DNA of 64,000 nt from positions 124,001-188,000 of the forward strand of contig NZ_JAIVKJ010000002.1 in NCBI RefSeq assembly GCF_020524885.1. The letters run 5' to 3'. The notes beneath the pieces were generated by a model. The model was not told the DNA's origin and ran no database searches. It saw only the letters and a program-made list of their open reading frames with translations. Positions 9,278-17,907 of the stretch are shown one piece after another; positions within the stretch are counted from its first letter, which is position 1, and the number at the start of each line of letters is the position of its first letter. The position numbers and the translations under genes were made by a program. This DNA is from Microbulbifer elongatus (GTDB taxonomy: Bacteria > Pseudomonadota > Gammaproteobacteria > Pseudomonadales > Cellvibrionaceae).

Positions 9278-10279
9278 GTGTCCGAGCAACAAACCAGCCG
9301 TTCTGCCCCCGCGCAGGACCTGAGCACCTTCCAGGGACTGATTTTTACCCTGCAGGAATACTGGGCGCGCCAGGGGTGCGTCATTCTACAGCCTCTGGAT
9401 ATGGAAGTGGGCGCCGGCACCTTTCACCCGGCTACTTTCCTGCGCGCCATCGGCCCGGAAACCTGGAACGCCGCCTATGTGCAGCCCTGCCGCCGCCCCA
9501 CCGACGGCCGCTACGGCGAAAACCCCAACCGCCTGCAGCATTACTATCAGTACCAGGTGGTGATGAAGCCCTCCCCCAGCAATATCCAGGAACTGTACCT
9601 GGACAGCCTGCGCGCACTGGGTATCGACCCGGCGGTGCACGACATCCGCTTCGTGGAAGACAACTGGGAATCCCCCACCCTGGGCGCCTGGGGTCTGGGC
9701 TGGGAAGTCTGGCTGAACGGTATGGAAGTGACCCAGTTCACTTATTTCCAGCAGGTCGGCGGCCTCGAATGCTACCCGGTTACTGGTGAGATCACCTACG
9801 GCATCGAGCGTATCGCCATGTACCTGCAGGGCGTTGAATCCATCTACGACCTGGTGTGGACCCGCAATGCGGACGGTACCCCGGTTACCTACGGCGATGT
9901 ATTCCACCAGAACGAAGTGGAGATGTCCCACTACAACTTCGAACATGCGGACGTTGAATTCCTGTTCGCCACCTTCGATCACTGCGAGCGCGACAGTCAG
10001 CGCCTGATCGAGCTTGGCCTGCCATTGCCCGCCTACGAGCAGGTAATGAAAGCGTCCCACGCGTTCAACCTGCTGGACGCGCGCCACGCAATTTCTGTCA
10101 CTGAGCGCCAGCGTTTCATTCTGCGCGTGCGCACTCTGGCGCGCGCCGTCGCCCAGGCCTATTTTGACGCGCGCAAGGCGCTCGGCTTCCCGATGGCCAA
10201 TGAACAGATCCGCAACGAGGTACTCGCCCAGGCGGAGTCCGCCGAGGCCAAGGCCAAAGCGAAGAAGGAGAAGAAGTAA
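9278..10279 (+). CDS. glyQ: Glycine--tRNA ligase alpha subunit
   Basis: The catalytic subunit of the bacterial (alpha2-beta2) class II glycyl-tRNA synthetase. Near-universal stretches are present: [59 protein letters not shown] and [16 protein letters not shown]. Of two adjacent GTG codons, 9278 is preferred because GGAG lies 6 nt upstream; 9275 would leave only 3 nt. The product is about 333 residues, longer than E. coli GlyQ (303) through an Ala/Lys-rich C-terminal tail. Its stop overlaps the glyS start in TAATG, giving tight translational coupling between the two subunits. Confidence 0.97.
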   Translation: MSEQQTSRSAPAQDLSTFQGLIFTLQEYWARQGCVILQPLDMEVGAGTFHPATFLRAIGPETWNAAYVQPCRRPTDGRYGENPNRLQHYYQYQVVMKPSPSNIQELYLDSLRALGIDPAVHDIRFVEDNWESPTLGAWGLGWEVWLNGMEVTQFTYFQQVGGLECYPVTGEITYGIERIAMYLQGVESIYDLVWTRNADGTPVTYGDVFHQNEVEMSHYNFEHADVEFLFATFDHCERDSQRLIELGLPLPAYEQVMKASHAFNLLDARHAISVTERQRFILRVRTLARAVAQAYFDARKALGFPMANEQIRNEVLAQAESAEAKAKAKKEKK

Positions 10280-12360
10280 TGGCTCAGGATTTTCTGGTTG
10301 AGCTGGGCACCGAAGAGCTGCCCCCCAAAGCCCTGCACACACTGATGCAGGCCTTCGCCGACGGTATCGAGCAGGGTCTTAAAAACGCCGAGCTTTCCTA
10401 TGGTTCCGTCAAGGCCTATGCCAGCCCGCGCCGCCTCGCGGTGGCGGTGAGTGACCTGGCCGAACAGCAACAGGACAAACAGATAGAAAAGCACGGCCCC
10501 GCCGTTGCCGCTGCATTTGATAAAGACGGCAATCCCACCAAGGCCGCACAGGGCTTTGCCCGTGGTGCCGGTATCAGCGTCGATGAACTGGCGCGGGTGC
10601 AGACCGACAAGGGCGAGCGCCTCGCATTTATTAGTGAGCAAAAAGGTGAAGCGACCAAAAACCTGCTGGGCGACATTGTTGCTGGCTCACTGGCGCAATT
10701 ACCGATTCCCAAGCGCATGCGCTGGGGCGCTCGCAAGGAAGAATTTGTGCGCCCGGTACACTGGCTACTGATGCTGTTCGGCAATGATGTGGTAAGTGCC
10801 GAGGTGCTCGGCCTGACAGCCGGAAACACCACGCGCGGTCACCGCTTCCACTGTAATCGCGAGCTGACCGTGTCGTCGGCCAATGATTATGTGCAGCAAC
10901 TGCGCGAACCGGGTTTCGTGGTGGTGGACTTCGCCGAGCGCCGCGAGATGATTCGCGAGCAGGTGCAGGCCGAGGCGAATAACGTCAACGGCGAAGCCGT
11001 CATCGACGAAGATCTGCTGGATGAAGTGACGGCACTGGTAGAGTGGCCGGTGGCCCTGACCGGGCGTTTTGAAAAACGCTTCCTCGAAGTACCTGCCGAA
11101 GCGCTGATCTCCTCCATGAAGGAGCACCAGAAATATTTCCACGTGGTGGACGAAGACGGCAACCTGATGCCGTTTTTCATTACCGTCTCAAATATTGAGA
11201 GCAAAGATGCCAAGCAGGTCATCGAAGGCAACGAACGGGTAATCCGTCCGCGCCTGTCCGATGCCGCTTTCTTCTTTGAGACCGACAAAAAAACCAGCCT
11301 CGAAGCACGTCGGGAAAAACTCAAGTCCATCGTGTTCCAGCAGAAGCTGGGTACCGTGTACGACAAGACCGAGCGCCTCGCCAAACTGGCGGCCGCGATC
11401 GCAGAAAAAACTGGTGGTGATGCGGCGCTTGCACAACGCGCTGCACAGCTGTGCAAGTCCGACCTGGTTACCGAAATGGTATTCGAGTTTGCGGATATGC
11501 AGGGTATCGCCGGTTATTACTATGCGGAAAATGACGGCGAACCTCTGGATGTAGCCAAGGCCATGTACGAACAGTACATGCCGAAGTTTGCCGGCGATGA
11601 GCTGCCGGTCAGCGAAACCGGAACCATTATCGCCCTCGCCGATCGTATCGACACTCTTGTAGGTATATTCGGTATCGGCCAGCCGCCGAGCGGCTCCCGG
11701 GATCCGTTCGCACTGCGTCGTGCGAGCCTGGGTGTGCTGCGTATCCTAGTGGAAAAAAATATCGACCTGGATCTGCGCGAACTGTTGACCCTGGCCCGCG
11801 ATGGTTACCCGCGTACCGCGCTAGCGGAACACGATACCGTGGTCGAGCAGACACTGGCGTATATGATTGAGCGCTTCCGCGCGCGCTTCGAAGATGCCGG
11901 CATCAAGGCAGAGGTTTTCCTCGCAGTATCCGCGCGCAAACTGTCCCGCCCGCTGGATATCGACAACCGGGTAAAGGCCGTGCACAGCTTCAGCCAGTTG
12001 CCGGAAGCGGAAGCGTTGGCTGCGGCCAACAAGCGCGTGTCCAATATTCTCGCCAAGCTGGACGGTCCCGCGCCGAGCGAAGTGGATCAGTCACTGCTGC
12101 AGGAAGAGGCAGAGAAAGCCTTGTATCTGGCCATTTGCGATGCCGAGGAGGCGGTTGCCCCCCTGTACGCACAAGCGCGCTTCGAAGAAGGCCTCGCGGG
12201 TCTCTCCGGTCTGCGCGAGACGGTGGACAACTTCTTCGACGGTGTAATGGTCATGGCCGAGGACGAACAGCTGCGCAACAACCGCTTGGCACTACTGGCG
12301 CAGTTGCGTGCATTGTTCCTGGAAGCTGCGGATATTTCTCTACTGGCGCCGGCCAAGTAA
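10279..12360 (+). CDS. glyS: Glycine--tRNA ligase beta subunit
   Basis: The 693-residue beta subunit (E. coli 689), which carries tRNA recognition and the C-terminal anticodon-binding domain. It opens with the family signature FLVELGTEELPPKAL and contains RPVHWLLMLFG, ISSMKEHQKYFHVVDEDG, RVIRPRLSDAAFFFETDKK and a GQPPSGSRDPFALRRASLGVLRI block. The start overlaps the glyQ stop by one base. gmhB follows after 22 bp, so glyQ-glyS-gmhB probably forms one transcript. Confidence 0.97.
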   Translation: MAQDFLVELGTEELPPKALHTLMQAFADGIEQGLKNAELSYGSVKAYASPRRLAVAVSDLAEQQQDKQIEKHGPAVAAAFDKDGNPTKAAQGFARGAGISVDELARVQTDKGERLAFISEQKGEATKNLLGDIVAGSLAQLPIPKRMRWGARKEEFVRPVHWLLMLFGNDVVSAEVLGLTAGNTTRGHRFHCNRELTVSSANDYVQQLREPGFVVVDFAERREMIREQVQAEANNVNGEAVIDEDLLDEVTALVEWPVALTGRFEKRFLEVPAEALISSMKEHQKYFHVVDEDGNLMPFFITVSNIESKDAKQVIEGNERVIRPRLSDAAFFFETDKKTSLEARREKLKSIVFQQKLGTVYDKTERLAKLAAAIAEKTGGDAALAQRAAQLCKSDLVTEMVFEFADMQGIAGYYYAENDGEPLDVAKAMYEQYMPKFAGDELPVSETGTIIALADRIDTLVGIFGIGQPPSGSRDPFALRRASLGVLRILVEKNIDLDLRELLTLARDGYPRTALAEHDTVVEQTLAYMIERFRARFEDAGIKAEVFLAVSARKLSRPLDIDNRVKAVHSFSQLPEAEALAAANKRVSNILAKLDGPAPSEVDQSLLQEEAEKALYLAICDAEEAVAPLYAQARFEEGLAGLSGLRETVDNFFDGVMVMAEDEQLRNNRLALLAQLRALFLEAADISLLAPAK

Positions 12361-12382
12361 GGCCCAGTAAGAGAAGCGCGCC

Positions 12383-12931
12383 ATGGCCATCATCGTTCTC
12401 GACCGCGACGGAGTTATCAATCATCAGCCCGATGGTCATGTGACCAGTGTCGATGAGTGGATCCCTGTCGAGGGGAGCATTGAGGCCATGGCGCGGCTGA
12501 GCCAGGCGGGGCACCAGTTGGTAATCGCCACCAACCAGAGCGGTCTCGCCCTCGGGTTGTTCGACCTGGATGACCTGGAAGCGATGCACGCAAAGCTGCG
12601 CGCATTGGTGGAGGATGCCGGCGGTGAAGTCGCCGGCATTTTTTACTGTCCGCACAGTGACGATGACCACTGTCGCTGTCGCAAGCCTAAAACCGGTTTG
12701 CTCGACGCCATCGAAGCGGAATTCGATACCAGCCTGCACGACTGCTATTTCGTCGGTGATCAACGCAAGGATTTGCAGTGCGCCGTGGCCAAGGGGTGTA
12801 AGCCAGTACTGGTGAAATCCGGGCGCGGCGGACAGACGTTACAGGCGTTGATTGAAACGCCGGACCCCACACTGGTTACGACGGCAGTTTTCGACGATCT
12901 GTCGCAATTTACTGACTTCCTGCTTCACTAA
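12383..12931 (+). CDS. gmhB: D-glycero-beta-D-manno-heptose-1,7-bisphosphate 7-phosphatase
   Basis: A 182-residue HAD-superfamily phosphatase in ADP-heptose synthesis for the lipopolysaccharide inner core. The catalytic motif is LDRDGVIN (Asp7 nucleophile, Asp9 acid/base). Motif II is ATNQSG. The GmhB-specific zinc loop is CPH-x6-CxCRKPKTG near residues 91-105, and motif III/IV is FVGDQRKDLQCA. Length fits GmhB and excludes histidinol-phosphatase fusions. Pseudomonas keeps gmhB beside glyS near gyrB, as here. Lipid A and core genes therefore cluster loosely here (an LpxL-like gene lies just beyond glyQ). Confidence 0.93.
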   Translation: MAIIVLDRDGVINHQPDGHVTSVDEWIPVEGSIEAMARLSQAGHQLVIATNQSGLALGLFDLDDLEAMHAKLRALVEDAGGEVAGIFYCPHSDDDHCRCRKPKTGLLDAIEAEFDTSLHDCYFVGDQRKDLQCAVAKGCKPVLVKSGRGGQTLQALIETPDPTLVTTAVFDDLSQFTDFLLH

Positions 12932-13326
12932 TCTGCACAGACGTGCCAGTCCCACAGCCAATTTCACAAGGCGTTATGCGACGAGTTTGTGAAACAAACC
13001 GCTTTTTTTCTGCCATTCAATCCAATTGCCGCCAGCGTATTGCCTCCTGTATTTGGTTTCCGTAGAAACCGTTACGAGGGATCTAGTGCCGCGTAGTTCA
13101 CGGAAGAAGCCGAGCCGCGCGACACACTCCTTTCTTTAACGACAAGACAGGATCAGAGGTTGACGGAACGACCTTGAGGTAAAGGGCTTGGCAGTATTGG
13201 TTACCATCAAAGACATCCCCTTCGAGTTCGGTACGTCGCGATCTTTTCCGACCATCTAACGGAATTACTGGCCACCAATTGCCACAAGCAAACCTGGTGC
13301 CGGTTTACTTTTTACGGGGCAAATTT
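12932..13326. other. 395-bp intergenic region between gmhB and the S8 protease
   Basis: No credible ORF. An 8-bp inverted repeat (TTTCACAA near 12961, TTGTGAAA near 12988) is followed by ACAAACCGC and a run of seven T, a possible gmhB terminator with a long loop. A small GGTTTC-CGTA-GAAACC hairpin lies near 13056-13071. The protease promoter must lie here, but I see no consensus -35/-10 pair. Confidence 0.5.
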
Positions 13327-16300
13327 ATGAGTTTTTTGCGTACACCCGGGTCTCGTGCGAGACCTCTCGGGGGGAAGCCTATTGGCAGACGTTTCTCATT
13401 GGATTTTTCTGCAGTATTTATTACCGCACTCACAACTCTCTCCATTCACGCATTCGCCAACGACCAGAGCAGCCTGACGACAACTGTCGAAACAAAGAAA
13501 AAAACCTACATCGTGCAACTGGCCGACAAGCCATTGATTGCCTACGAAGGAAATATTCAGGGGCTCGCGGCGACAAAACCGGCGCGCAATAAAAAGCTGG
13601 ATCTTTCCAGCAGCGCGAATAAAAGCTATCGCAGCTTTCTCTCGGAACGAAGACAGCAGGCTTTGGATTCTGTACCGGGTGCACGCAAGGTCCACGACTA
13701 CCAGGTTGCGTTTAACGGCTTTGCCGCGCAGATGACCGCCAAACAGGCGGAGGCCTTGCGCAATCGCAAAGACGTGCTCGGGGTCTGGGAAGATCAATTG
13801 ATGAAAACCCAGACCAACTCCACTTACGGTTATCTTGGCCTCGACAAGACACCCGGCCCCTGGTTGCTCGGAGCCACCGGTGAAGATGTGGTTATCGGGG
13901 TCATCGACTCCGGCATTAATCCGGAACACCCCAGCCTTGAGGACACCCGCACTCCGAAACGGGGTCATCATGGTCGGCGGATTATCTATGATGCGGTACC
14001 CGAAGGGTTTACCGGTACCGGTTGTGAATTCGGCAATACCGAAGTTAATCCTGACGACCTACCGTTCGAATGCAACAATAAACTTGTCAAAGCGCAGTCA
14101 TTTTCCGACGGTTTCCTTTCCGTTAATACCCTTGCTGATTACGAGTTTCTTTCGGCGCGGGATGCGGATGGCCATGGTACCCACACTGCAACAACGGCTG
14201 CGGGTAACTATGGTGTCGAAGGAATCATGAATGGCGAGGCGACCGGTACACTAAGCGGCGTTGCGCCACGGGCGCGCGTAGCGGTGTACAAGGTTTGCTG
14301 GGATGCTCCCGACCCTGATGATAGCGGCTGTTTCTCTTCGGACTCCATGGCGGCCATCGATCAGGCGGTTGCCGATGGTGTGGATGTTATCAACTTCTCC
14401 GTTGGTGGCTCTAGCACCCTGTTTAATGGCCCGGATGATATCGCCTTCCTGTTTGCCGCTGACGCGGGCGTTTTTGTTGCAACTTCTGCGGGCAACTCTG
14501 GCCCGGGAAATCAAACCATCGGCACGCCTTCCGGGGTGCCCTGGATTACTGCGGTCGGTGCCACCGAAGATAACCAGAGTTTCGGTACTGGGCTGGAAGT
14601 AACCGCACCTTCCGAGCTCGCGGGTATTCTCGAAGGTCTGCAAGGTTCCGGTCCGGTGCAGCTCGCCGATAGCGGCGCCATGGTCGCCGATGTAGTAAGC
14701 GCCGACCCGCTGAATGCCTGTACCCCCCTGACCAACGCCGCTGACATGGACGGCAAAATCGCGCTGGTGATTCGCGGTGCCTGTGCATTTAGTGAAAAGT
14801 ACAACCAGGCAGCAGGCGCAGGTGCCAGCGCAATCGTTGTCTTCAACGATGGCGCGACGCCGGATCGCATCGACCCCATCACCATGTCCGCTCCCGGCAC
14901 AACCATCCCCGGGATCATGATCCGCTACCCGGACGGTGCAGCGCTGGTGTCGACCACCGGTGCGGTTGGCAGCCTCAGTCCGGACATCCAGGTTTCCCGC
15001 GACAACCGCATTGCCGGTTTCTCTTCACGCGGCGCCAATGCGGGCGCACCAGATATCATTAAGCCGGATATCGCTGCGCCGGGCGTCGGCATTGTTGCGG
15101 GTATTTCTCCGGTGGGCAGTGGCGAAACCTTTGGGGCCCTGAGCGGTACCTCCATGGCGAGCCCACATATCGCCGGAGTGATGGCGTTACTCAAACAAGT
15201 CCACCCGGACTGGACCCCCGCCATGGCGCGCTCGGCATTGATGACCACCGCGCGGCAGAACATGAAAAAGTCCTTCGGGGATGAAGCGGCGGACCCGTTC
15301 GATATTGGCGCAGGCATGGTGCAACCAGCCAACGCTTTCTTCCCCGGGCTGGTCTACGATGCCGACCTGCTGGATTACTTTGCATTCCTCTGTGGTGCGG
15401 AGAACCAGCCAGCGCTGCTGCCATCATCAGAGTGCCAAGCGCTTCAGGGCTTCGGCTACTCACTCGACTCGTCGGACCTCAACCTTCCGTCAATTGGCAT
15501 CGCTGAACTTGTGGGCAGCCAGACCGTCACCCGTCGCGTGACCAGCGTCGGCAAAGGCACCCAGTGGTATTGGGCAGATGTGGAAGCTCCTGCGGGCATC
15601 CACGTATCGGTTTCGCCGCGCATCCTTCGCTTAAACGAGGGGGAGACTGCCAGTTTTGAGGTCACTTTTACCGCGACTTCAGAGGCGACTGTAGACGAGT
15701 GGGCATTCGGTTCCCTGACCTGGTCCCAGGGCTTCCGCGAGGTGCGCAGTCCCATCGCGGTCAAACCAGTAGCAATATCCGTAGACTCCACAATGGCTGG
15801 TTCCGGCACCGAAGGCAGCCTGCAGATTCCGCTGGCGTTTGGTTATGAAGGCACCTACAGCGCTACCGTCAATGGCATTGTGGAAGGCCTACCCTACGCC
15901 GACGCAGTGGAGGATGGCGGCGATAGTCTCATCTTCTTTGAGGTTCCCGCGGGCACCAGTTTCAGCCGCTTTGCGCTGTTCGATGGCGACGTGGGTGCTG
16001 GCGATGGCGCCGACGATCTGGACCTCCAGGTTCTTGGCCCGGATGTCGCAGGCTGGCCGCTTGTGGGCTCCAGTGGCACACCCACTTCCGCGGAACAGGT
16101 GGACATGGCAAATCCGCAGCCCGGACTCTATGCGGTGTTCGTGATCGATTACGCTTCCGCCCCAGGAGCTACGCCCTTTACCCTGTTCAATTTCAACCTG
16201 CAGGGCGACGCCAGCAACACCCAGCTCGACGCTCCTGCGGCGGCAACCGTGGGCGGAACTGGCATGCTGCATATGGAATGGATGGGCCTGAACCCTGGCA

Positions 16301-16380
16301 CTCGCGCTCTTGGCATCATTCAACACCAGAACGAATCCGGCGTGATCGCGACGACGGAAGTTTCTATCAACACTCGCTGA
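13327..16380 (+). CDS. Secreted S8 (subtilisin-like) serine protease with I9, PA and C-terminal domains
   Basis: A 1017-residue secreted protease. The chosen ATG at 13327 has GGGG upstream and gives a long signal peptide ending near Ala44 (ALTTLSIHAFA); an in-frame TTG at 13279 is less likely. An inhibitor-I9-like propeptide (TYIVQL ... YQVAFNGFAAQMT) spans about 60-140. The catalytic triad is Asp194 (VIDSGINPEHP), His283 (DGHGTHTA) and Ser609 (SGTSMASPHIAG). A PA domain is inserted before the Ser motif (DGKIALVIRGACAFSEKYNQA). A fibronectin-like domain and a beta-rich C-terminal region resembling pre-peptidase domains follow. This is a degradative extracellular enzyme typical of marine heterotrophs. 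It is monocistronic with its own terminator. Confidence 0.93.
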   Translation: MSFLRTPGSRARPLGGKPIGRRFSLDFSAVFITALTTLSIHAFANDQSSLTTTVETKKKTYIVQLADKPLIAYEGNIQGLAATKPARNKKLDLSSSANKSYRSFLSERRQQALDSVPGARKVHDYQVAFNGFAAQMTAKQAEALRNRKDVLGVWEDQLMKTQTNSTYGYLGLDKTPGPWLLGATGEDVVIGVIDSGINPEHPSLEDTRTPKRGHHGRRIIYDAVPEGFTGTGCEFGNTEVNPDDLPFECNNKLVKAQSFSDGFLSVNTLADYEFLSARDADGHGTHTATTAAGNYGVEGIMNGEATGTLSGVAPRARVAVYKVCWDAPDPDDSGCFSSDSMAAIDQAVADGVDVINFSVGGSSTLFNGPDDIAFLFAADAGVFVATSAGNSGPGNQTIGTPSGVPWITAVGATEDNQSFGTGLEVTAPSELAGILEGLQGSGPVQLADSGAMVADVVSADPLNACTPLTNAADMDGKIALVIRGACAFSEKYNQAAGAGASAIVVFNDGATPDRIDPITMSAPGTTIPGIMIRYPDGAALVSTTGAVGSLSPDIQVSRDNRIAGFSSRGANAGAPDIIKPDIAAPGVGIVAGISPVGSGETFGALSGTSMASPHIAGVMALLKQVHPDWTPAMARSALMTTARQNMKKSFGDEAADPFDIGAGMVQPANAFFPGLVYDADLLDYFAFLCGAENQPALLPSSECQALQGFGYSLDSSDLNLPSIGIAELVGSQTVTRRVTSVGKGTQWYWADVEAPAGIHVSVSPRILRLNEGETASFEVTFTATSEATVDEWAFGSLTWSQGFREVRSPIAVKPVAISVDSTMAGSGTEGSLQIPLAFGYEGTYSATVNGIVEGLPYADAVEDGGDSLIFFEVPAGTSFSRFALFDGDVGAGDGADDLDLQVLGPDVAGWPLVGSSGTPTSAEQVDMANPQPGLYAVFVIDYASAPGATPFTLFNFNLQGDASNTQLDAPAAATVGGTGMLHMEWMGLNPGTRALGIIQHQNESGVIATTEVSINTR

Positions 16381-16418
16381 TTTATCCCGATAGCGTTCAT
16401 GCAGTTCTGCATATAAGT

Positions 16419-16449
16419 CCGGTAGCGTTGTCGCTGCCGGGCTTTTTTA
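16419..16449 (+). terminator. Rho-independent terminator of the S8 protease gene
   Basis: A 9-bp stem (CCGGTAGCG / CGCTGCCGG, one mismatch) with loop TTGT is followed by GCTTTTTTAT, 38 bp after the protease stop. Confidence 0.85.
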
Positions 16450-16577
16450 TGTCCGCAGTTTGTGCCCATCTTCGCTATGGTTAGCCGATAGGTGTCCGAG
16501 TTTTTTAACGCTTGTATTCCACCCGACAGATACCAACAATGGCGCCCCCGAGCAAACCTGAAACCTGGAGTTCCCCC

Positions 16578-17768
16578 GTGCAACAACTGATTCTGAACCC
16601 CCGCGCCGAGCGTCGTCTGAAACTCGGTCACCTGTGGATCTACAGTAATGAAGTGGATACTGCGCGTAGTCCCCTCAAGGGTTTGGAGCCCGGGAGTCAG
16701 TGCGAAATTCTTGATAGCAAAGGCAAGAGTCTGGGCTTCGCTCTCGCCAACCCGAACCAGCTGATCTGTGCGCGTCTGGTTTCACGGAAGGGCCCGTTTA
16801 CCGGCAAGCTGCTCAAGCGCCGACTGGAGTCTGCACTGGCGCTGCGCGAAAAGTATTTTCCACATCCCAGTTACCGCATGGTCTACGGCGATTCCGATGG
16901 GCTGCCTGGTCTGGTCGTGGACCGTTTCGGGGACTATCTGGTGGTGCAGATCAGTAGCTGGGGTATGGAAAATCTTGTGCAGGAAATTGTCGATGCGCTG
17001 GTGGCACTAGTGAAGCCTACCGGTATTCTGCTGCGCAACGATCACCAGGGTCGCAAGGTGGAAGAGTTGCCGGCAGTGTGCGAAGTGGCCCACGGCGAAG
17101 TGCCACAGATGGCACCCTTCGAAGAAAATGGTGTGCCGCTGCTGGCGCCCGTTTACGAGGGACAAAAAGCGGGCTGGTTCTACGATCACCGGGAAAATCG
17201 GGCGCGCCTGAATCAATGGGTTGACGGGCGCAAGGTGCTGGATCTTTTTTCCTATGCTGGCGGCTGGGGTGTGCAAGCACTCGCTAACGGAGCGAGAGAG
17301 GTCACTTGCGTGGACGCCTCGGGGCAGGCGCTGGACTGGTGCGAGGAAAACGCCGCGTTGAACAATCGCCAGAATGACCTGGTTACCATTCAGGGCAAGG
17401 CCGTCGATGCGATGAAGGAGCTGATTGCCGAGGGGCATCGCTACGATGCCATCGTGCTGGACCCGCCCGCATTTATCAAAAGGCGCAAGGATCAGAAATC
17501 TGGCGAATCCGCCTACCGGCACATCAACGAACTCGCGCTGCGCCTGCTAGAAAAGGATGGCCTGTTAGTGAGTGCTTCCTGCTCCATGCACCTGGAGTCA
17601 GATACTCTGCTTGAGATATTGCGCGGCGCTGGTCGTCACCTGGATAAAGCCATCAGTATTATCGGCAGTGGCGGTCAGGGAGCCGACCACCCGATACACC
17701 CGGCAATTCCGGAAACCCGTTATCTGAAGGCACATTTTGTGCACCTGTCAGGATCTGTTTCTTTCTAA
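16578..17768 (+). CDS. rlmI: 23S rRNA (cytosine-C5) methyltransferase, RlmI-like
   Basis: A 396-residue class I SAM methyltransferase, the same length as E. coli RlmI. The N-terminal PUA domain opens QLILNPRAERRLKLGHLWIYSNEV. A central domain follows, then the Rossmann domain with VLDLFSYAGGWGVQA (SAM site), DASGQALDW and the catalytic-loop motif VLDPPAFIKRRKD. The GTG at 16578 is preferred because GGAG precedes it by 7 nt and it gives the family length. An in-frame ATG at 16539 would add 13 residues with a poor ribosome-binding site. Methylation of C1962 of 23S rRNA is inferred from family membership. Confidence 0.85.
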   Translation: MQQLILNPRAERRLKLGHLWIYSNEVDTARSPLKGLEPGSQCEILDSKGKSLGFALANPNQLICARLVSRKGPFTGKLLKRRLESALALREKYFPHPSYRMVYGDSDGLPGLVVDRFGDYLVVQISSWGMENLVQEIVDALVALVKPTGILLRNDHQGRKVEELPAVCEVAHGEVPQMAPFEENGVPLLAPVYEGQKAGWFYDHRENRARLNQWVDGRKVLDLFSYAGGWGVQALANGAREVTCVDASGQALDWCEENAALNNRQNDLVTIQGKAVDAMKELIAEGHRYDAIVLDPPAFIKRRKDQKSGESAYRHINELALRLLEKDGLLVSASCSMHLESDTLLEILRGAGRHLDKAISIIGSGGQGADHPIHPAIPETRYLKAHFVHLSGSVSF

Positions 17769-17784
17769 TCTAACTTGTTTGTAA

Positions 17785-17871
17785 ACCGCCCTATTTTGCC
17801 GCTCCGGAACCGGAACGAGCACTGGGCGGTAGCGTGGTTGAGTCGGCCAGCGCGATAAGGCGATGGCCGAC
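17785..17871. other. Two hairpins in the convergent gap between rlmI and the TonB receptor
   Basis: ACCGCCC (17785-17791) pairs with GGGCGGT (17824-17830). GTCGGCCA (17842-17849) pairs with TGGCCGAC (17864-17871). Neither has a T-run. They may help end transcription of the two convergent genes, but this is weak. Confidence 0.35.
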
Positions 17872-17907
17872 CCCCGCAAGGTCTTCGCGAGATCTCACCT
17901 ATAAAAA